Assembly: GCA_965277275.1 (NCBI GenBank)
Contig: CBDICG010000002.1
Span: forward strand, 3,286,001-3,350,000
Direction of reading: 5' to 3'
DNA length: 64,000 bases
Source: HLUCCA09 sp965277275
Lineage (GTDB): Bacteria; Pseudomonadota; Alphaproteobacteria; Rhodobacterales; Rhodobacteraceae
Every line of letters starts with the position of its first letter. Positions within the stretch are counted from its first letter, which is position 1. Under the pieces are notes generated by a model. It made no database searches, was not told the origin of the DNA, and saw nothing but the letters and a program-made list of their open reading frames with translations. Shown one piece after another: positions 42,867 through 52,716 of this stretch. The position numbers were made by a program, and so were the translations under genes.

Positions 42867-45125
42867 TTGGCGCGTGATTTTGGGTTTCATCGGCAAGAGC
42901 CGACCCTGCATGACCTGCTTGACGCTGCAGCCCGAGGCAAGTTTCCGGATCGTGGCTGGGCATTCTCTAGGTTGCCAGCCAAGCTCGCGCGAGCTGCTTT
43001 CCTCAAGGACCATTGGGGCCTCACTGCGCTTGCCGTACTCTGCGCCATTCTTGCGTGGCTGGCTTTTTTGCGCCCGGTTTGGGGTGTCGCTGGCTTTTCG
43101 TTTGCGGGGGCTGCTACCGCACTTGCGAGCCTAGTGCTCCTGGCTACATCGACGTTTCAACTTTCACTGGTCAGGCGCCGCCACAGAAAGCTCGACAAAA
43201 TGGCGGGGCGCGATCTCGCCGATCTGGCGCGCTCGGAGCGCGCGAGATTCGCCGGTTTGCATGCCGCGATCGCAAGCGTGACCTTCGGGGCCACTGCCCT
43301 CCTCTTTTTGATTCTTCCGGGATCGGTCGTCGCTTCAGGCTGCGGGGCAGCGCTGCTTGTCGCGGCCGCCTTTCTGGGGGGAAAGGCAACCGTCCTTTCC
43401 CGCAATACTACGGGCGCGGTGACCGCCTTCGTCCTCCCTAGCCGGCTCCATGGTGCCACCAGGGGTAGTCTTTCCTTGCGCCGCCGCTTGCTCGATCACA
43501 ACGCCTTCTTGAGGGCTGTGACGCGTGAAGCCTACGCACCCAAGGGGTATGGGTCTGCAGCCAGACAAATCCTGGCAGTTGCGAGTGTGCCAAATGCGCT
43601 CTGGCCTTCGATTGCAGACACACCGGGACGGGGCGTCGCAGCGGGGCTGCGCCTTCGGCTGGTGAGCCTTCAAGGGATCTCCCTGGTGTCGCTCCTTTCG
43701 GCTGTGCTTGCACTTTGCATGGCATGGTTCGTTCCCAGGTCCATTCTGCCGGCACACTTCATGGAAACTACTGGTCGTTCAGTGAGTGCGCCGGATAATC
43801 CAGGCGGAGAAGGGAACCTTCCGCCATCCGGTCAGGACGAGTCTGGCACCGACGGCCAATCCTCGGGTGCCGGGGAGTCTGGCACCGACGGCCAGTCCTC
43901 AGGCGCCGGGGAGTCTGGCACCGACGGCCAGTCCTCGGGTGCCGGGGAGTCTGGCACCGACGGCCAGTCCTCAGGCGCCGGGGAGTCTGGCACCGACGGC
44001 CAGTCCTCAGGCGCCGGGGAGTCTGGCACCGACGGCCAGTCCTCGGGTGCCGGGGAGTCTGGCACCGACGGCCAGTCCTCAGGCGCCGGGGAGTCTGGCA
44101 CCGACGGCCAGTCCTCGGGTGCCGGGGAGTCTGGCACCGACGGCCAGTCCTCGGGTGCCGGGGAGTCTGGCACCGACGGCCAATCCTCGGGTGCCGGGGA
44201 GTCTGGCACCGACGGCCAGTCCTCAGGCGCCGGGGAGTCTGGCACCGACGGCCAGTCCTCGGGTGCCGGGGAGTCTGGCACCGACGGCCAATCCTCAGGT
44301 GCCGGGGAGTCTGGCACCGACGGCCAGTCCTCGGGTGCCGGGGAGTCTGGCACCGACGGCCAATCCTCAGGTGCCGGGGAGTCTGGCACCGACGGCCAGT
44401 CCTCAGGCGCCGGGGAGTCTGGCACCGACGGCCAGTCCTCAGGCGCCGGGGAGTCTGGCACCGACGGCCAGTCCTCAGGCGCCGGGGAGTCTGGCACCGA
44501 CGGCCAATCCTCGGGTGCCGGGGAGTCTGGCACCGACGGCCAGTCCTCAGGCGCCGGGGAGTCTGGCACCGACGGCCAGTCCTCAGGCGCCGGAGGTGGA
44601 AGCCAACAAGGTGCCGGATCCGTTCAGGAGGTCCGACCCGGCAATAGTTCCGGAGAGGGCGAGGCTAAATCTGCTCCGACACAAGTGCCGGATACGGGGG
44701 GCACGCCCGATGGCGGCGCGCCCGGCGCACATGCAGGGGACGGACAGAATAGCGGCACGGCATTCTCCTCGACAGAAGAGACGAGGCGATCCGATGCGAC
44801 GGTTTCCACCGTCGGCCCCGGTGGCGAAGCGGTCTCCACCGACCCAGGATCCGTCCCTCCTGTCACAGGGGATGTCCAGAGCTCGCAGACTCTGCCATCG
44901 GCAGGATCCCTTGACGTTCGCACCGTAGGTGTCGGCACAGGTGGCTCAGAGAGGGCTGCGACCGTCGAAACCCCGGCGAACGTCTTCGCAGCCCCGGGCA
45001 CCGCTCCGGACACATTGATCGCAGCACCGCAAGCGGCCCCGGAACTGCCCGACGAGTTGGCGCCGCCGGCCGAGCGTATTCAAGCGCTGCCAAGCTGGAT
45101 GCTCGAAATGATCGGAGGCAACTGA
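42867..45125 (+). CDS. Membrane protein with 21 tandem 12-residue repeats, first gene of the MoxR array
   Basis: The 752-residue product begins at TTG 42867 with AGAGG 7 bases upstream (MARDFGFHRQEPTLHDLLDA). Residues 50-300 hold five or six hydrophobic segments, for example GLTALAVLCAILAWLAFLRP and SLQGISLVSLLSAVLALCMAW. Residues 325-576 are 21 copies of ESGTDGQSSGAG. A Ser/Thr/Pro-rich tail ends LPSWMLEMIGGN. The repeat region is expected to be disordered and extracytoplasmic. No family is recognised. It is followed at 47 bases by a MoxR ATPase gene, so it probably belongs to the same operon, perhaps as a membrane partner or substrate. Confidence 0.8.
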   Translation: MARDFGFHRQEPTLHDLLDAAARGKFPDRGWAFSRLPAKLARAAFLKDHWGLTALAVLCAILAWLAFLRPVWGVAGFSFAGAATALASLVLLATSTFQLSLVRRRHRKLDKMAGRDLADLARSERARFAGLHAAIASVTFGATALLFLILPGSVVASGCGAALLVAAAFLGGKATVLSRNTTGAVTAFVLPSRLHGATRGSLSLRRRLLDHNAFLRAVTREAYAPKGYGSAARQILAVASVPNALWPSIADTPGRGVAAGLRLRLVSLQGISLVSLLSAVLALCMAWFVPRSILPAHFMETTGRSVSAPDNPGGEGNLPPSGQDESGTDGQSSGAGESGTDGQSSGAGESGTDGQSSGAGESGTDGQSSGAGESGTDGQSSGAGESGTDGQSSGAGESGTDGQSSGAGESGTDGQSSGAGESGTDGQSSGAGESGTDGQSSGAGESGTDGQSSGAGESGTDGQSSGAGESGTDGQSSGAGESGTDGQSSGAGESGTDGQSSGAGESGTDGQSSGAGESGTDGQSSGAGESGTDGQSSGAGESGTDGQSSGAGESGTDGQSSGAGESGTDGQSSGAGGGSQQGAGSVQEVRPGNSSGEGEAKSAPTQVPDTGGTPDGGAPGAHAGDGQNSGTAFSSTEETRRSDATVSTVGPGGEAVSTDPGSVPPVTGDVQSSQTLPSAGSLDVRTVGVGTGGSERAATVETPANVFAAPGTAPDTLIAAPQAAPELPDELAPPAERIQALPSWMLEMIGGN
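43839..44594 (+). repeat. 36-bp tandem repeat, 21 copies, in frame
   Basis: Each unit begins GAGTCTGGCACCGACGGCCA and encodes ESGTDGQSSGAG. Differences between copies are almost all at synonymous third positions (CAA/CAG, TCG/TCA, GGT/GGC), and the variants recur in mixed order. The array is open in other frames on both strands, which creates long false ORFs. Confidence 0.95.
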
Positions 45126-45172
45126 ATGAACCAAGCACGGCCCAAACCGGCGGCGCGCGCGAAGATCCCATC

Positions 45173-46402
45173 ATGACGGGCTGGAGCGACGGCACAGCCT
45201 CCTATCAACTCAGGCCCGAACACGCGGCGTTCCTCCGCGACCTTCGCGCCCGGGTCTTCGAGGAGATGCAAGGCATCGACGGCGTGGTGAACGCGCTGAT
45301 CGTGGCGCTCATCACCCGCGGTCATATCCTCCTAGAGGGCAATCCCGGGCTCGGCAAAACGGCGCTGGTCAAGTCGCTCTCCCGCGCGCTGGGAATGCAC
45401 CCGTCTGCCGTCGGGCGCATTCAGTTCACACCCGATCTGATGCCGTCGGACATCACGGGCACCCGCATGCCGTCGGAAGGGGACCGCACGCGGCTGGAAT
45501 TCCGGCGCGGCCCGATCTTCCACCAATTGCTCCTCGCAGACGAGATCAACCGGGCTACGCCAAAGACCCAAGCCGCCATGCTCGAGGCGATGGCGGAGTT
45601 CCAAGTGACCGTGCTCGGCGAACGCAAGCCTTTGACCCGGCTAGTCGATGTCGGGCTGATCCATGACGCAGCCACGCCTTTCATGGTGATGGCGACTCAG
45701 AACCCGGTCGAACAGGAAGGCACGTATCCGCTGCCCGAGGCACAGCTTGACCGGTTCATGATGAAAGTGGTGATGCCGTTTCCGTCTGCCGAAACCCTGT
45801 CTTTCATCGTGTCTAAGGACAGTGGGAAAATGCACGAGCCAGTAGTCGAAACGACGGCCGAGCATAACCCATCTTCTCTTGCATTAGACGACAATCGCGA
45901 TCTGCTTCGGCTTTTGTCCGAGACCGAGCGTGCCATACGCAACAGCCGTCCCACCGATGCCGTGGCCCGGCACATCATCAACATTGTGATGGCCTCGACG
46001 GGCAAGTTTGACGAGGTTCGCGATCTGCGCCGGGACCGGGCCGATGCACTGCGCACGTTAGCCGCGGAGGTGGACTATCCCCTGGGCCCACGGGCCGCGA
46101 CGGCCCTTACGCTGGGTACGCTTGGCTGGGCCGCAGCGGTCGAGGCCGAGCCGGCGCAGGCGGGCCGCTTTAGCGATCACTCGACGGTCGCCCTCGCGCG
46201 TGTCCTGGTACCGGTGCTGCGCCACCGCATTGGATTCCGGACCGGGCTGAGCGGCTTTGGTACGGAGCAGGAGGGAGAGGAGTATCAGGCGCTAACGGAC
46301 GCGCGCATTCGCGCCCTTGCCCAAGCCGCGGCACCTGACACCCATGACTACGCGGCCCAGTTCGACGCCGCCCTTTCCCATGCTGACGAGGTGCCGCTCT
46401 AG
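45173..46402 (+). CDS. MoxR-family AAA+ ATPase (first of two)
   Basis: The 409-residue protein has Walker A GNPGLGKT at residues 56-63, Walker B LLLADEINR at 119-127, a sensor region MATQNPVEQEGTYPLPEAQLDRFM, and the MoxR lid with Arg-rich C-terminus. MoxR ATPases act as chaperone-like partners of vWA proteins. It is followed without spacing by a DUF58 gene and then two vWA genes, the Bat-type order. The start ATG is preceded by a short non-overlapping upstream frame; no alternative is better. Confidence 0.93.
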   Translation: MTGWSDGTASYQLRPEHAAFLRDLRARVFEEMQGIDGVVNALIVALITRGHILLEGNPGLGKTALVKSLSRALGMHPSAVGRIQFTPDLMPSDITGTRMPSEGDRTRLEFRRGPIFHQLLLADEINRATPKTQAAMLEAMAEFQVTVLGERKPLTRLVDVGLIHDAATPFMVMATQNPVEQEGTYPLPEAQLDRFMMKVVMPFPSAETLSFIVSKDSGKMHEPVVETTAEHNPSSLALDDNRDLLRLLSETERAIRNSRPTDAVARHIINIVMASTGKFDEVRDLRRDRADALRTLAAEVDYPLGPRAATALTLGTLGWAAAVEAEPAQAGRFSDHSTVALARVLVPVLRHRIGFRTGLSGFGTEQEGEEYQALTDARIRALAQAAAPDTHDYAAQFDAALSHADEVPL

Positions 46403-47389
46403 ATGCCGTCCAGCCTTCCCATAGTGCCGCCCCTCACCCGGGGAGAGATGGAGCGGCTGCGCTTGCGGATGCGGCGCAGGCTGCCCAGCAGCGGTCTCGG
46501 CGCGCATCTTCACCGCCGCATGGGGCAGTCGATGGAGTTCCGGGAGTTCCGCGACTACCACATGGGAGACGATATCCGGAACGTCGACTGGCTGGCGTCG
46601 ATGCGGCTTGGGGACGAGCACGACTGGGTTGTCCGGTCATTCGAGGCCGAGGAGCGGCGGACCGTGATGTTTGTGCTGGACGCACGGCCCGCGATGATGC
46701 TGCCCAAGGAGCTACCCAAGCTGCATGTGGCCTGCTGGTCCGTGCAATGCCTGGCGGCGGCGGCCTTCGCCGAGCGCGACCGGGTCCTCGTCGGGACGAT
46801 CTTCGGCCCGTCCGAATTTGGTGTGTTGCCGCTTGAGGGAGAGCGCGGCGCCCGGATGCTTGCGGCCTATTGCACCCGGCTGTTAAGACGCGAAATCGAA
46901 GAAGATACTTGGGAGAAACTCCCTGGTGCGCGCGCCGGCGAGTTGACCAAGCGGATGCGTCCGGCCTCTGCCATCGTTCTGCTGAGCGACATGCTGTTCG
47001 ATGCCAGCGATGCAATCCTCCAGCGGTTTGCGCAGACGGCCCAGCAGAGCTTTCGCACGCTGAGCGTCGTCGAGATCGATTCGTGGCCGATGGAACGCGG
47101 CATGATCCTCGAACGTCCATTTCGGCTGGGTGCACTCGAAGGGCGCAGGTTCGGCGCAGAGCTGCGGGAAGCCAGCGAAAGCCTCGTCGCCGAGACCGAT
47201 CGACGGATTGCCGAACACAAGGAGACGCTGCGCCGGACGTGGCGCGGTCCGGGCCTAATCTGGCCGGCCCGTCCGATCGGCTACCCCGATCGCTCGGATC
47301 TGGATTCCGCGTCCCTAACGGAGTGGTTTCGAGCGACCTTTCAAGACAGCGCCTGCCTGCCGGGGCTGCTGTGGCGGGCGGCAGCATGA
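46403..47389 (+). CDS. DUF58 protein of the MoxR/Bat-like module
   Basis: The 328-residue protein has the DUF58 signature FREFRDYHMGDDIRNVDWLA at residues 47-66, followed by a vWA-like fold (RTVMFVLDARPAMML). DUF58 proteins accompany MoxR ATPases in Bat aerotolerance and related operons and are probably MoxR partners. Its ATG abuts the MoxR stop and its stop overlaps the next start. Unlike many members it lacks obvious N-terminal membrane helices, so it is likely cytoplasmic. Confidence 0.9.
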   Translation: MPSSLPIVPPLTRGEMERLRLRMRRRLPSSGLGAHLHRRMGQSMEFREFRDYHMGDDIRNVDWLASMRLGDEHDWVVRSFEAEERRTVMFVLDARPAMMLPKELPKLHVACWSVQCLAAAAFAERDRVLVGTIFGPSEFGVLPLEGERGARMLAAYCTRLLRREIEEDTWEKLPGARAGELTKRMRPASAIVLLSDMLFDASDAILQRFAQTAQQSFRTLSVVEIDSWPMERGMILERPFRLGALEGRRFGAELREASESLVAETDRRIAEHKETLRRTWRGPGLIWPARPIGYPDRSDLDSASLTEWFRATFQDSACLPGLLWRAAA

Positions 47390-49179
47390 TCGGGCCGGCC
47401 ATAGGCGTGGCGATTGCCGCGGCGGTGGCCACGCTGGCCTTTCACATGGTGCGTCCCAATTTCCGCGAATTGCGCCTGTCCGTCAGCCGGTTTCTGCCCG
47501 ACCTGCCCAGAAGCCAAGCCCCCCGCAACCGGTTCGCACTCAGCCTGCCAATGCGATCCTTGCCGTTTCTGCTGCGGTCCGGAGTGATGCTGTCAGGTCT
47601 GCTTGCGCTCGCGAACACGTTGCCTGGCGCACCGCCCGACAGGGCCACCGCCTCGGGCCTGCGCATTGTGATCGACGTGTCCAGCTCGATGGCGGTGCCG
47701 GGCGACGAAGGAAGCGGGCCCCCGGCGTCCCGGCTTGACCTTGCCCATGAGGCAGCGCTCGCGGCGCACCACGCCTTTCTGGCAAGGGCCCAGCCACCCA
47801 ACGGGCCGGGGTCAGAGGTGGAAGTGGCCTGTATAGAGGTGATTACCGCGGGAGCAGAGATCCGCTCGATCGGCCGCTACGACGACGCCAGCGCGACGGA
47901 CGCGCTCGTGAATGCCCTTCGACAAGTGGTTCCGGAGGACGCGGGGAGCCCGGTCGGCCGCCTCTTGCAGGCGCTTTCTCGGCCCTCCGAGATCGAGTGT
48001 GCGGCCTCCCACGCGCTGGTCATTTCGGACCGCGCGCGGCCTGCGACCGACAGTGGTTTTCCCGGCCTACTGCTATGGCATCAGATCGGCCAGCCGGTAC
48101 CGAATACGGCGATTTCCGGCGCGCGGCTCAAGGGGGGCGGCCTCGTGGGTGAGGTGGCTGAAGTCGAGATCGCGATCCAGACCTATGGCGCAGATCCCGG
48201 CGAAATAGTGCTCAGCGTGCTCCGGGATGGTGCCCCCCTGCGTCCGCGCCTCGTGCGCGATCCATCCCGATCAGGCGGCTGGCTGGCCGCTGTTCCGGCA
48301 GAGGATGGCGGTCGTCTCGACATCTCCGTCGCGCCCGAAGGGGCTTTCAAGGGCGACGATAGAATCACGCTGGATATCCCAGACATGTCTGGCCTGCACG
48401 TCGACTGGAGACTGGACACTCCTTCGCCGATCCTCGGCCTCTCGGGACGCGCGTTGGGCGAGGGCAGCGTCGACGGGACGCGATCCATTCTCGTCGTCCC
48501 GTATGGTGACGCCTCTTTTGACCACGACGGACCGATCCTCGCTCTCTATCCCGGCTGGCAGGCACGCGAGGGTGCGACGATCGGGCCATTTGTGCAGGAT
48601 CATCCGCTTCTGGCCGGGCTCGACTTCGACGTTTTCGAGGCGAACGCACCGGCCACCGCCCTTGAACTGCCTGAGGGCGCCGCAATGGTCATCAGGCCGT
48701 CGGGCGCATCGGAAAGTGCGTTCTGGATCGCCGCACGGGACGGCCCGCGAATTGCGGTCGTGCCGGAGCCTCTGCGAACCGGCGATGCGAACCGGCGTAA
48801 CATGTCAATCCTGCTGTTCCTCAATGCTTTGGCCTGGGTTGCGGCAGAGGACGCGCAGAGCCCGCTTTTCGTCTCTTATCTCGGCCCGAACGTAGAGCCG
48901 TTTCCGAATCCATTGATGGAGAGCGACACGGCCGCGGCCGCAACGCGCCTGCCGGACTACGCCCTCTTCGAGATGGCACCAGAAGCCCTTCCTCGCGACG
49001 CGGGAAGTGCAGGCACCGACGGGAACACTCTGGATGAGGCGACAGCGGGGCCGCAACCCGGACCTGCAGTCATCGATCCCGTCAAACCGATTGCTGCATG
49101 GCTGATTGCGGCCACGCTAGTGCTTATACTGGCAGAGCGCAGCTTCGGCTTGATCTGGACGCGGAGACGGCAGCCATGA
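47386..49179 (+). CDS. vWA-domain membrane protein, BatA-like
   Basis: The 597-residue product starts with a helix MIGPAIGVAIAAAVATLAFH, has a second hydrophobic stretch near 60-80, then a von Willebrand factor A domain with the MIDAS DVSSS at residues 97-101. A long beta-rich extracytoplasmic region follows, and a C-terminal helix IAAWLIAATLVLILAERSFG anchors it. The BatA/BatD-like layout fits its place after DUF58. Frames further upstream overlap DUF58 and are not used. Confidence 0.85.
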   Translation: MIGPAIGVAIAAAVATLAFHMVRPNFRELRLSVSRFLPDLPRSQAPRNRFALSLPMRSLPFLLRSGVMLSGLLALANTLPGAPPDRATASGLRIVIDVSSSMAVPGDEGSGPPASRLDLAHEAALAAHHAFLARAQPPNGPGSEVEVACIEVITAGAEIRSIGRYDDASATDALVNALRQVVPEDAGSPVGRLLQALSRPSEIECAASHALVISDRARPATDSGFPGLLLWHQIGQPVPNTAISGARLKGGGLVGEVAEVEIAIQTYGADPGEIVLSVLRDGAPLRPRLVRDPSRSGGWLAAVPAEDGGRLDISVAPEGAFKGDDRITLDIPDMSGLHVDWRLDTPSPILGLSGRALGEGSVDGTRSILVVPYGDASFDHDGPILALYPGWQAREGATIGPFVQDHPLLAGLDFDVFEANAPATALELPEGAAMVIRPSGASESAFWIAARDGPRIAVVPEPLRTGDANRRNMSILLFLNALAWVAAEDAQSPLFVSYLGPNVEPFPNPLMESDTAAAATRLPDYALFEMAPEALPRDAGSAGTDGNTLDEATAGPQPGPAVIDPVKPIAAWLIAATLVLILAERSFGLIWTRRRQP

Positions 49180-51815
49180 TGTGCGATGTCGTGACCCGGA
49201 TCGACTTCGCATCGTTCGACATTCTCTGTCAGGGCCCTGCGAGCGCTGCCCAGCTCGGCGGCCTGGTTGCGTTGGCGGCCATCGCCGTGCAGGCGGCCTG
49301 GCTGTTGCGCGCGGCGCGCGGCGCGCTGGCCTGGGCCGGGGGCTTACTGGGGATCGTCGGTGCTTTGGCGCTTGGAATTGCTGCCGGTCTGCCGGAACTG
49401 AGGCCAGTGGGGCCGCCCCCGCCTGGTGGCACTCTGATTGTGCTGGTCGATGGGTCAGGCAGCGCGTTACGCGACGGTGGCGCGGAGCGGGCCTCGGCCC
49501 TCGCCAGTGCACGCGCACGAATCGGGGGCAGTGTGACGGCCCTCCCGCCAGAGATCCGCGATGCTTGGACGGCGTCGGTCCTGGATTTCGGCCGTCTGCC
49601 TGAAAGCCGCGTGGATGCCATCGCCTTGCCGCTGCTTGAGCAGGCGCTGGCAGACGGCGGGAGGGTTACGCCACTGGGGGGGGGCGAGGGCGCTGGACAG
49701 GGCGCCACCGATATAGCCGCTGCGCTAGAGGCCGGCCAACGGCTGATTTCGAACGCTGGTCAGGGCGGGGCGATCTGGCTGCTGACGGACGGCAACGAAA
49801 CCCAGGGCGATGCAATGTCGCAGATCGGGAAGCTGTCGGCGGCGGGCATCCCTGTGCACGTTCTGCCTTTTGGGACCACGCAACCGGCCAGCGGGCTTTT
49901 GTCGTCGGATATCGGTCCCGACCAGGCCGTGGGCCGACCAGCAACCGTGCGCTTGACCACGCTTGGCGCTGGTGCCCTATCGTGGGACATCAATGGGATC
50001 GCTGCGCCCGCTCGGTCCGTCGACGCGGGTGGCGGGGTCCCGCGCGGCGTCCATCTGAAGGCCGAGTTCGCCCAGCGTGGCATCAACCATGTCTCGCTCG
50101 CGCTTGCGCCCGAACCAGGTGGCGCGGGCCGGTCCGGTGCGGTTCAGGGCCGGCGGCTCTATGCGCTGGTGCGCGGGCCGGCGCAGATCCTGTTATATGG
50201 CGAGGGCCGCTGGCTCGAGGGGGCAGATCCCGAACGCTTCGTGATCGTTCGTGCTTCCCCGGGTGACGATGTCGATTTGGGCAGACACGATGCCGTGGTT
50301 GTCGATGGGCTCGCCCCGGACGCTTTCGCGGAAGGGTTCGCAGAGCTGCTCCTTTCTGCCGGGGCGGGCGGAACCGGGATCTTCATCGTCAATGGGCCCC
50401 TGCGCAGTGATGTCACGGCGCCCCAGCGCATCTCCGACTGGGAAGAAACTGCGCTGGGGCCGGTGCTCCCCGTCAGTGCCGATCCACAGCTCTTTCTCGA
50501 TGAGCCCCCCGCACGCGACATTCTAATCATCGTCGATACTTCGGGGTCGATGCAGGGAGGGCGCATGCAGCAGGCGAAGTCGGTGGTCTTCGAGATCATC
50601 GACCAACTTCGGCCTGTCGACACACTCCAGGTCATCCCCTTTGCCAGCACGACGGGCCAGCGGTTCCCGTCGGGTGGAGCGCGGGCTTTCGTTGCGACGC
50701 AAGGCACGAAGACAGCGGCCAAGGAATTCGTGTCGCGCTTCCAGGCCGCCGGGGGGACCAATACCGATGCGGCACTGCGCGCGGTCCAGGGACTGCAGGG
50801 CCAGAATTGCGCCCTTTTCCTGGTCAGCGACGGAGATTTCAACTCCGTCGCGACCCCGCCTAGCTGCTACATGACCGCGATCGGTGTGGATGGGGCGGGT
50901 TACCCGCAGGGCTTTGTCGACTTCGGACAAGAGATCCGGCTGCCTTTTGGAAGGGGCCTCGGCACTCTGGAGTTCAAGCTATTCGAACCGGAAGAGCGCG
51001 ACCGATTCTGGCTGGACGGGCCACTGAAGGTGATTGGCAATGCAAAAGACGACCGGTTGGCGCCGCCGACGACACTGACTGGACTGGCGCTGGGCTATCC
51101 TCGCGTCGATGCGCGCGTCCAGTCGATCCATCGCGGTGAGACGCCGCCGGTTAATCCCGTGCTCCTGCTTCGCTCCGACCCGGTGGTCCAGACGTTGACC
51201 ACAGGCGTCTTCATGGGTGAGGCTCCCGCAAGCTGGGCAACATCGCCAGCCGGGCGCCTGGCCGTGGACACGCTCCTAGAAGAGCTAATCGCCTGGGACG
51301 AACCGCGCCGGTTCGATATCGACATCACGCAGGACAACGACCAGTTCGCCATGACGGTGACGCATGTCGGCGCCGGGCTGGCGCCGGGGACACTCAGCGC
51401 CAGCCTGCGGCTCGAAGATGGCACCGAAGTGCCGTTTGCGGCGCAGCCCGGCACTCGCCCGGGCGTCTTTCACTTCGACGCGCTGGTGAGGCTGCACGGC
51501 ACCCCGCAGCGGGCTGGGTTGATGCTGAGCGAGAGCGACCGGACCCAGCTTATTCCCGCCCTTCTGCCGGCGGCACACGTGGTCTCCTCCGACACGTCTG
51601 GCAAGGCGACGGCCGAAGACCTGACCAACGGCATCAACGGACCTCTCTTGAGAGCCCTTCGCGAGAGGACGGGGGGAGCCGATCTGCGCTACGAGACCCC
51701 GACAATACGCTACGACACGCCGCCGCCGCGCCGCGACCCGCTCTGGCCCGCGCTGGCAGCGGCGGGGCTCGCGCTCTTTTCCGCGTCTCTCTTTTCTGGC
51801 GGGGTGAGGCGATGA
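49176..51815 (+). CDS. Large membrane protein with two vWA domains
   Basis: The 879-residue protein has two N-terminal helices (LGGLVALAAIAVQAAWLLRA, GLLGIVGALALGIAAGLPEL). A first vWA domain has D92-G-S-G-S, and a second has the MIDAS DTSGSM from Asp454. Beta-rich domains follow, and a C-terminal helix WPALAAAGLALFSASLFSGG. Doubling of the metal-site domain in one chain is unusual for Bat-like proteins. It overlaps its neighbours by 4 bases on both sides, so it is co-translated with them. Confidence 0.85.
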   Translation: MMCDVVTRIDFASFDILCQGPASAAQLGGLVALAAIAVQAAWLLRAARGALAWAGGLLGIVGALALGIAAGLPELRPVGPPPPGGTLIVLVDGSGSALRDGGAERASALASARARIGGSVTALPPEIRDAWTASVLDFGRLPESRVDAIALPLLEQALADGGRVTPLGGGEGAGQGATDIAAALEAGQRLISNAGQGGAIWLLTDGNETQGDAMSQIGKLSAAGIPVHVLPFGTTQPASGLLSSDIGPDQAVGRPATVRLTTLGAGALSWDINGIAAPARSVDAGGGVPRGVHLKAEFAQRGINHVSLALAPEPGGAGRSGAVQGRRLYALVRGPAQILLYGEGRWLEGADPERFVIVRASPGDDVDLGRHDAVVVDGLAPDAFAEGFAELLLSAGAGGTGIFIVNGPLRSDVTAPQRISDWEETALGPVLPVSADPQLFLDEPPARDILIIVDTSGSMQGGRMQQAKSVVFEIIDQLRPVDTLQVIPFASTTGQRFPSGGARAFVATQGTKTAAKEFVSRFQAAGGTNTDAALRAVQGLQGQNCALFLVSDGDFNSVATPPSCYMTAIGVDGAGYPQGFVDFGQEIRLPFGRGLGTLEFKLFEPEERDRFWLDGPLKVIGNAKDDRLAPPTTLTGLALGYPRVDARVQSIHRGETPPVNPVLLLRSDPVVQTLTTGVFMGEAPASWATSPAGRLAVDTLLEELIAWDEPRRFDIDITQDNDQFAMTVTHVGAGLAPGTLSASLRLEDGTEVPFAAQPGTRPGVFHFDALVRLHGTPQRAGLMLSESDRTQLIPALLPAAHVVSSDTSGKATAEDLTNGINGPLLRALRERTGGADLRYETPTIRYDTPPPRRDPLWPALAAAGLALFSASLFSGGVRR

Positions 51816-52693
51816 CTGGAACCGCGCGGGATTTTGCGAGACAGCGGGACCGACTCGACTTCCATGAGTTGGAGTTGTTCCTTCGGGATCTGGGCCTTGC
51901 GGCTCTGATCCAGATCTTGACCTCGACCCAGCCCATGCCTCGCTTCGACCTGAAGGCGGGGCGAAACACCGACCCGATCAACACACTCGCGGCGCTGCTG
52001 CTGACGGCAAACGAAACACATCGGCTGATCGCAGGGCCGGTCATCCGGATGTCGGAGAGCTACCTCGTGACCGACCCGCAGGACTGGACGGTAGCCCAGC
52101 GCGGGATGATCGCAGCTGGCATTGGACCCCGTAGAGCCTCCTTGCTCCGACACGCTTTCCTGCGAGCGTTGCGGCAGGTAGCGCCGCCGCGGCTGCCTGA
52201 GGCGGCGGCGCTTGCAACGGCCCTTGGTCACATGGCTTGGTGCGTCCCTGAGGTCAGGCTGGAGACCCGGATTTGCCTGAACGCCGCATTGAGAAGCGAA
52301 GTGGTCCTCTACCCGCGAGGCGGCGCGGCGCCTGACCTGTCCGCCCCGTTCTGGTGGCTCATCGTTGGCGCAACCTGCGAGCAGATCCTGTCCGGCCTAC
52401 CGCGGCGCTCGACGCTACCGCTCCGGAAGGCCTTGCGAGAGACGGCCGTTGTTCAGGCCGCGACCAAAGACTGGGCCGGCTTTTGGGAGATGTACCTGCT
52501 GCGGCGATCCCGGGAACGGGGCTTTGGCTCAGGCCTCATTCCGCCCGACCTCCCGTTACTAAAGGACGATCCACTCGCCCAACTGACCGCCGAGAGCCCT
52601 GACGATGCTAACGCCGGTAACAGTGCCCTGCGCGCAGGTTGGCAGGCGGAGGCGCCGCCATATGCCCGCTCCCTCTTGAGCGACCACATCTGA
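51812..52693 (+). CDS. Unrecognised helical protein of the MoxR array
   Basis: The 293-residue protein is soluble and predicted mostly helical: MTGTARDFARQRDRLDFHEL, then RMSESYLVTDPQDWTVAQRG and FWEMYLLRRSRERGFGSGLI. No motif is known to me. It sits between the two modules of the array, overlapping the double-vWA gene by 4 bases and ending 23 bases before the second MoxR gene. Confidence 0.75.
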   Translation: MTGTARDFARQRDRLDFHELELFLRDLGLAALIQILTSTQPMPRFDLKAGRNTDPINTLAALLLTANETHRLIAGPVIRMSESYLVTDPQDWTVAQRGMIAAGIGPRRASLLRHAFLRALRQVAPPRLPEAAALATALGHMAWCVPEVRLETRICLNAALRSEVVLYPRGGAAPDLSAPFWWLIVGATCEQILSGLPRRSTLPLRKALRETAVVQAATKDWAGFWEMYLLRRSRERGFGSGLIPPDLPLLKDDPLAQLTAESPDDANAGNSALRAGWQAEAPPYARSLLSDHI

Positions 52694-52716
52694 AACGAAC
52701 CAAGGAGATCCAAATA

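Noticed and set aside
43839..44594. CRISPR array
   Set aside because: Units are directly adjacent with no variable spacers, have no cas genes nearby, and are in frame in a membrane protein gene.
43786..44928. Long open frames overlapping the 36-bp repeats on both strands (for example repeats of PDSPAPEDWPSV on the minus strand)
   Set aside because: They are produced by a 36-base period without stops. Only the main plus frame continues into non-repeat protein at both sides and shows synonymous variation.
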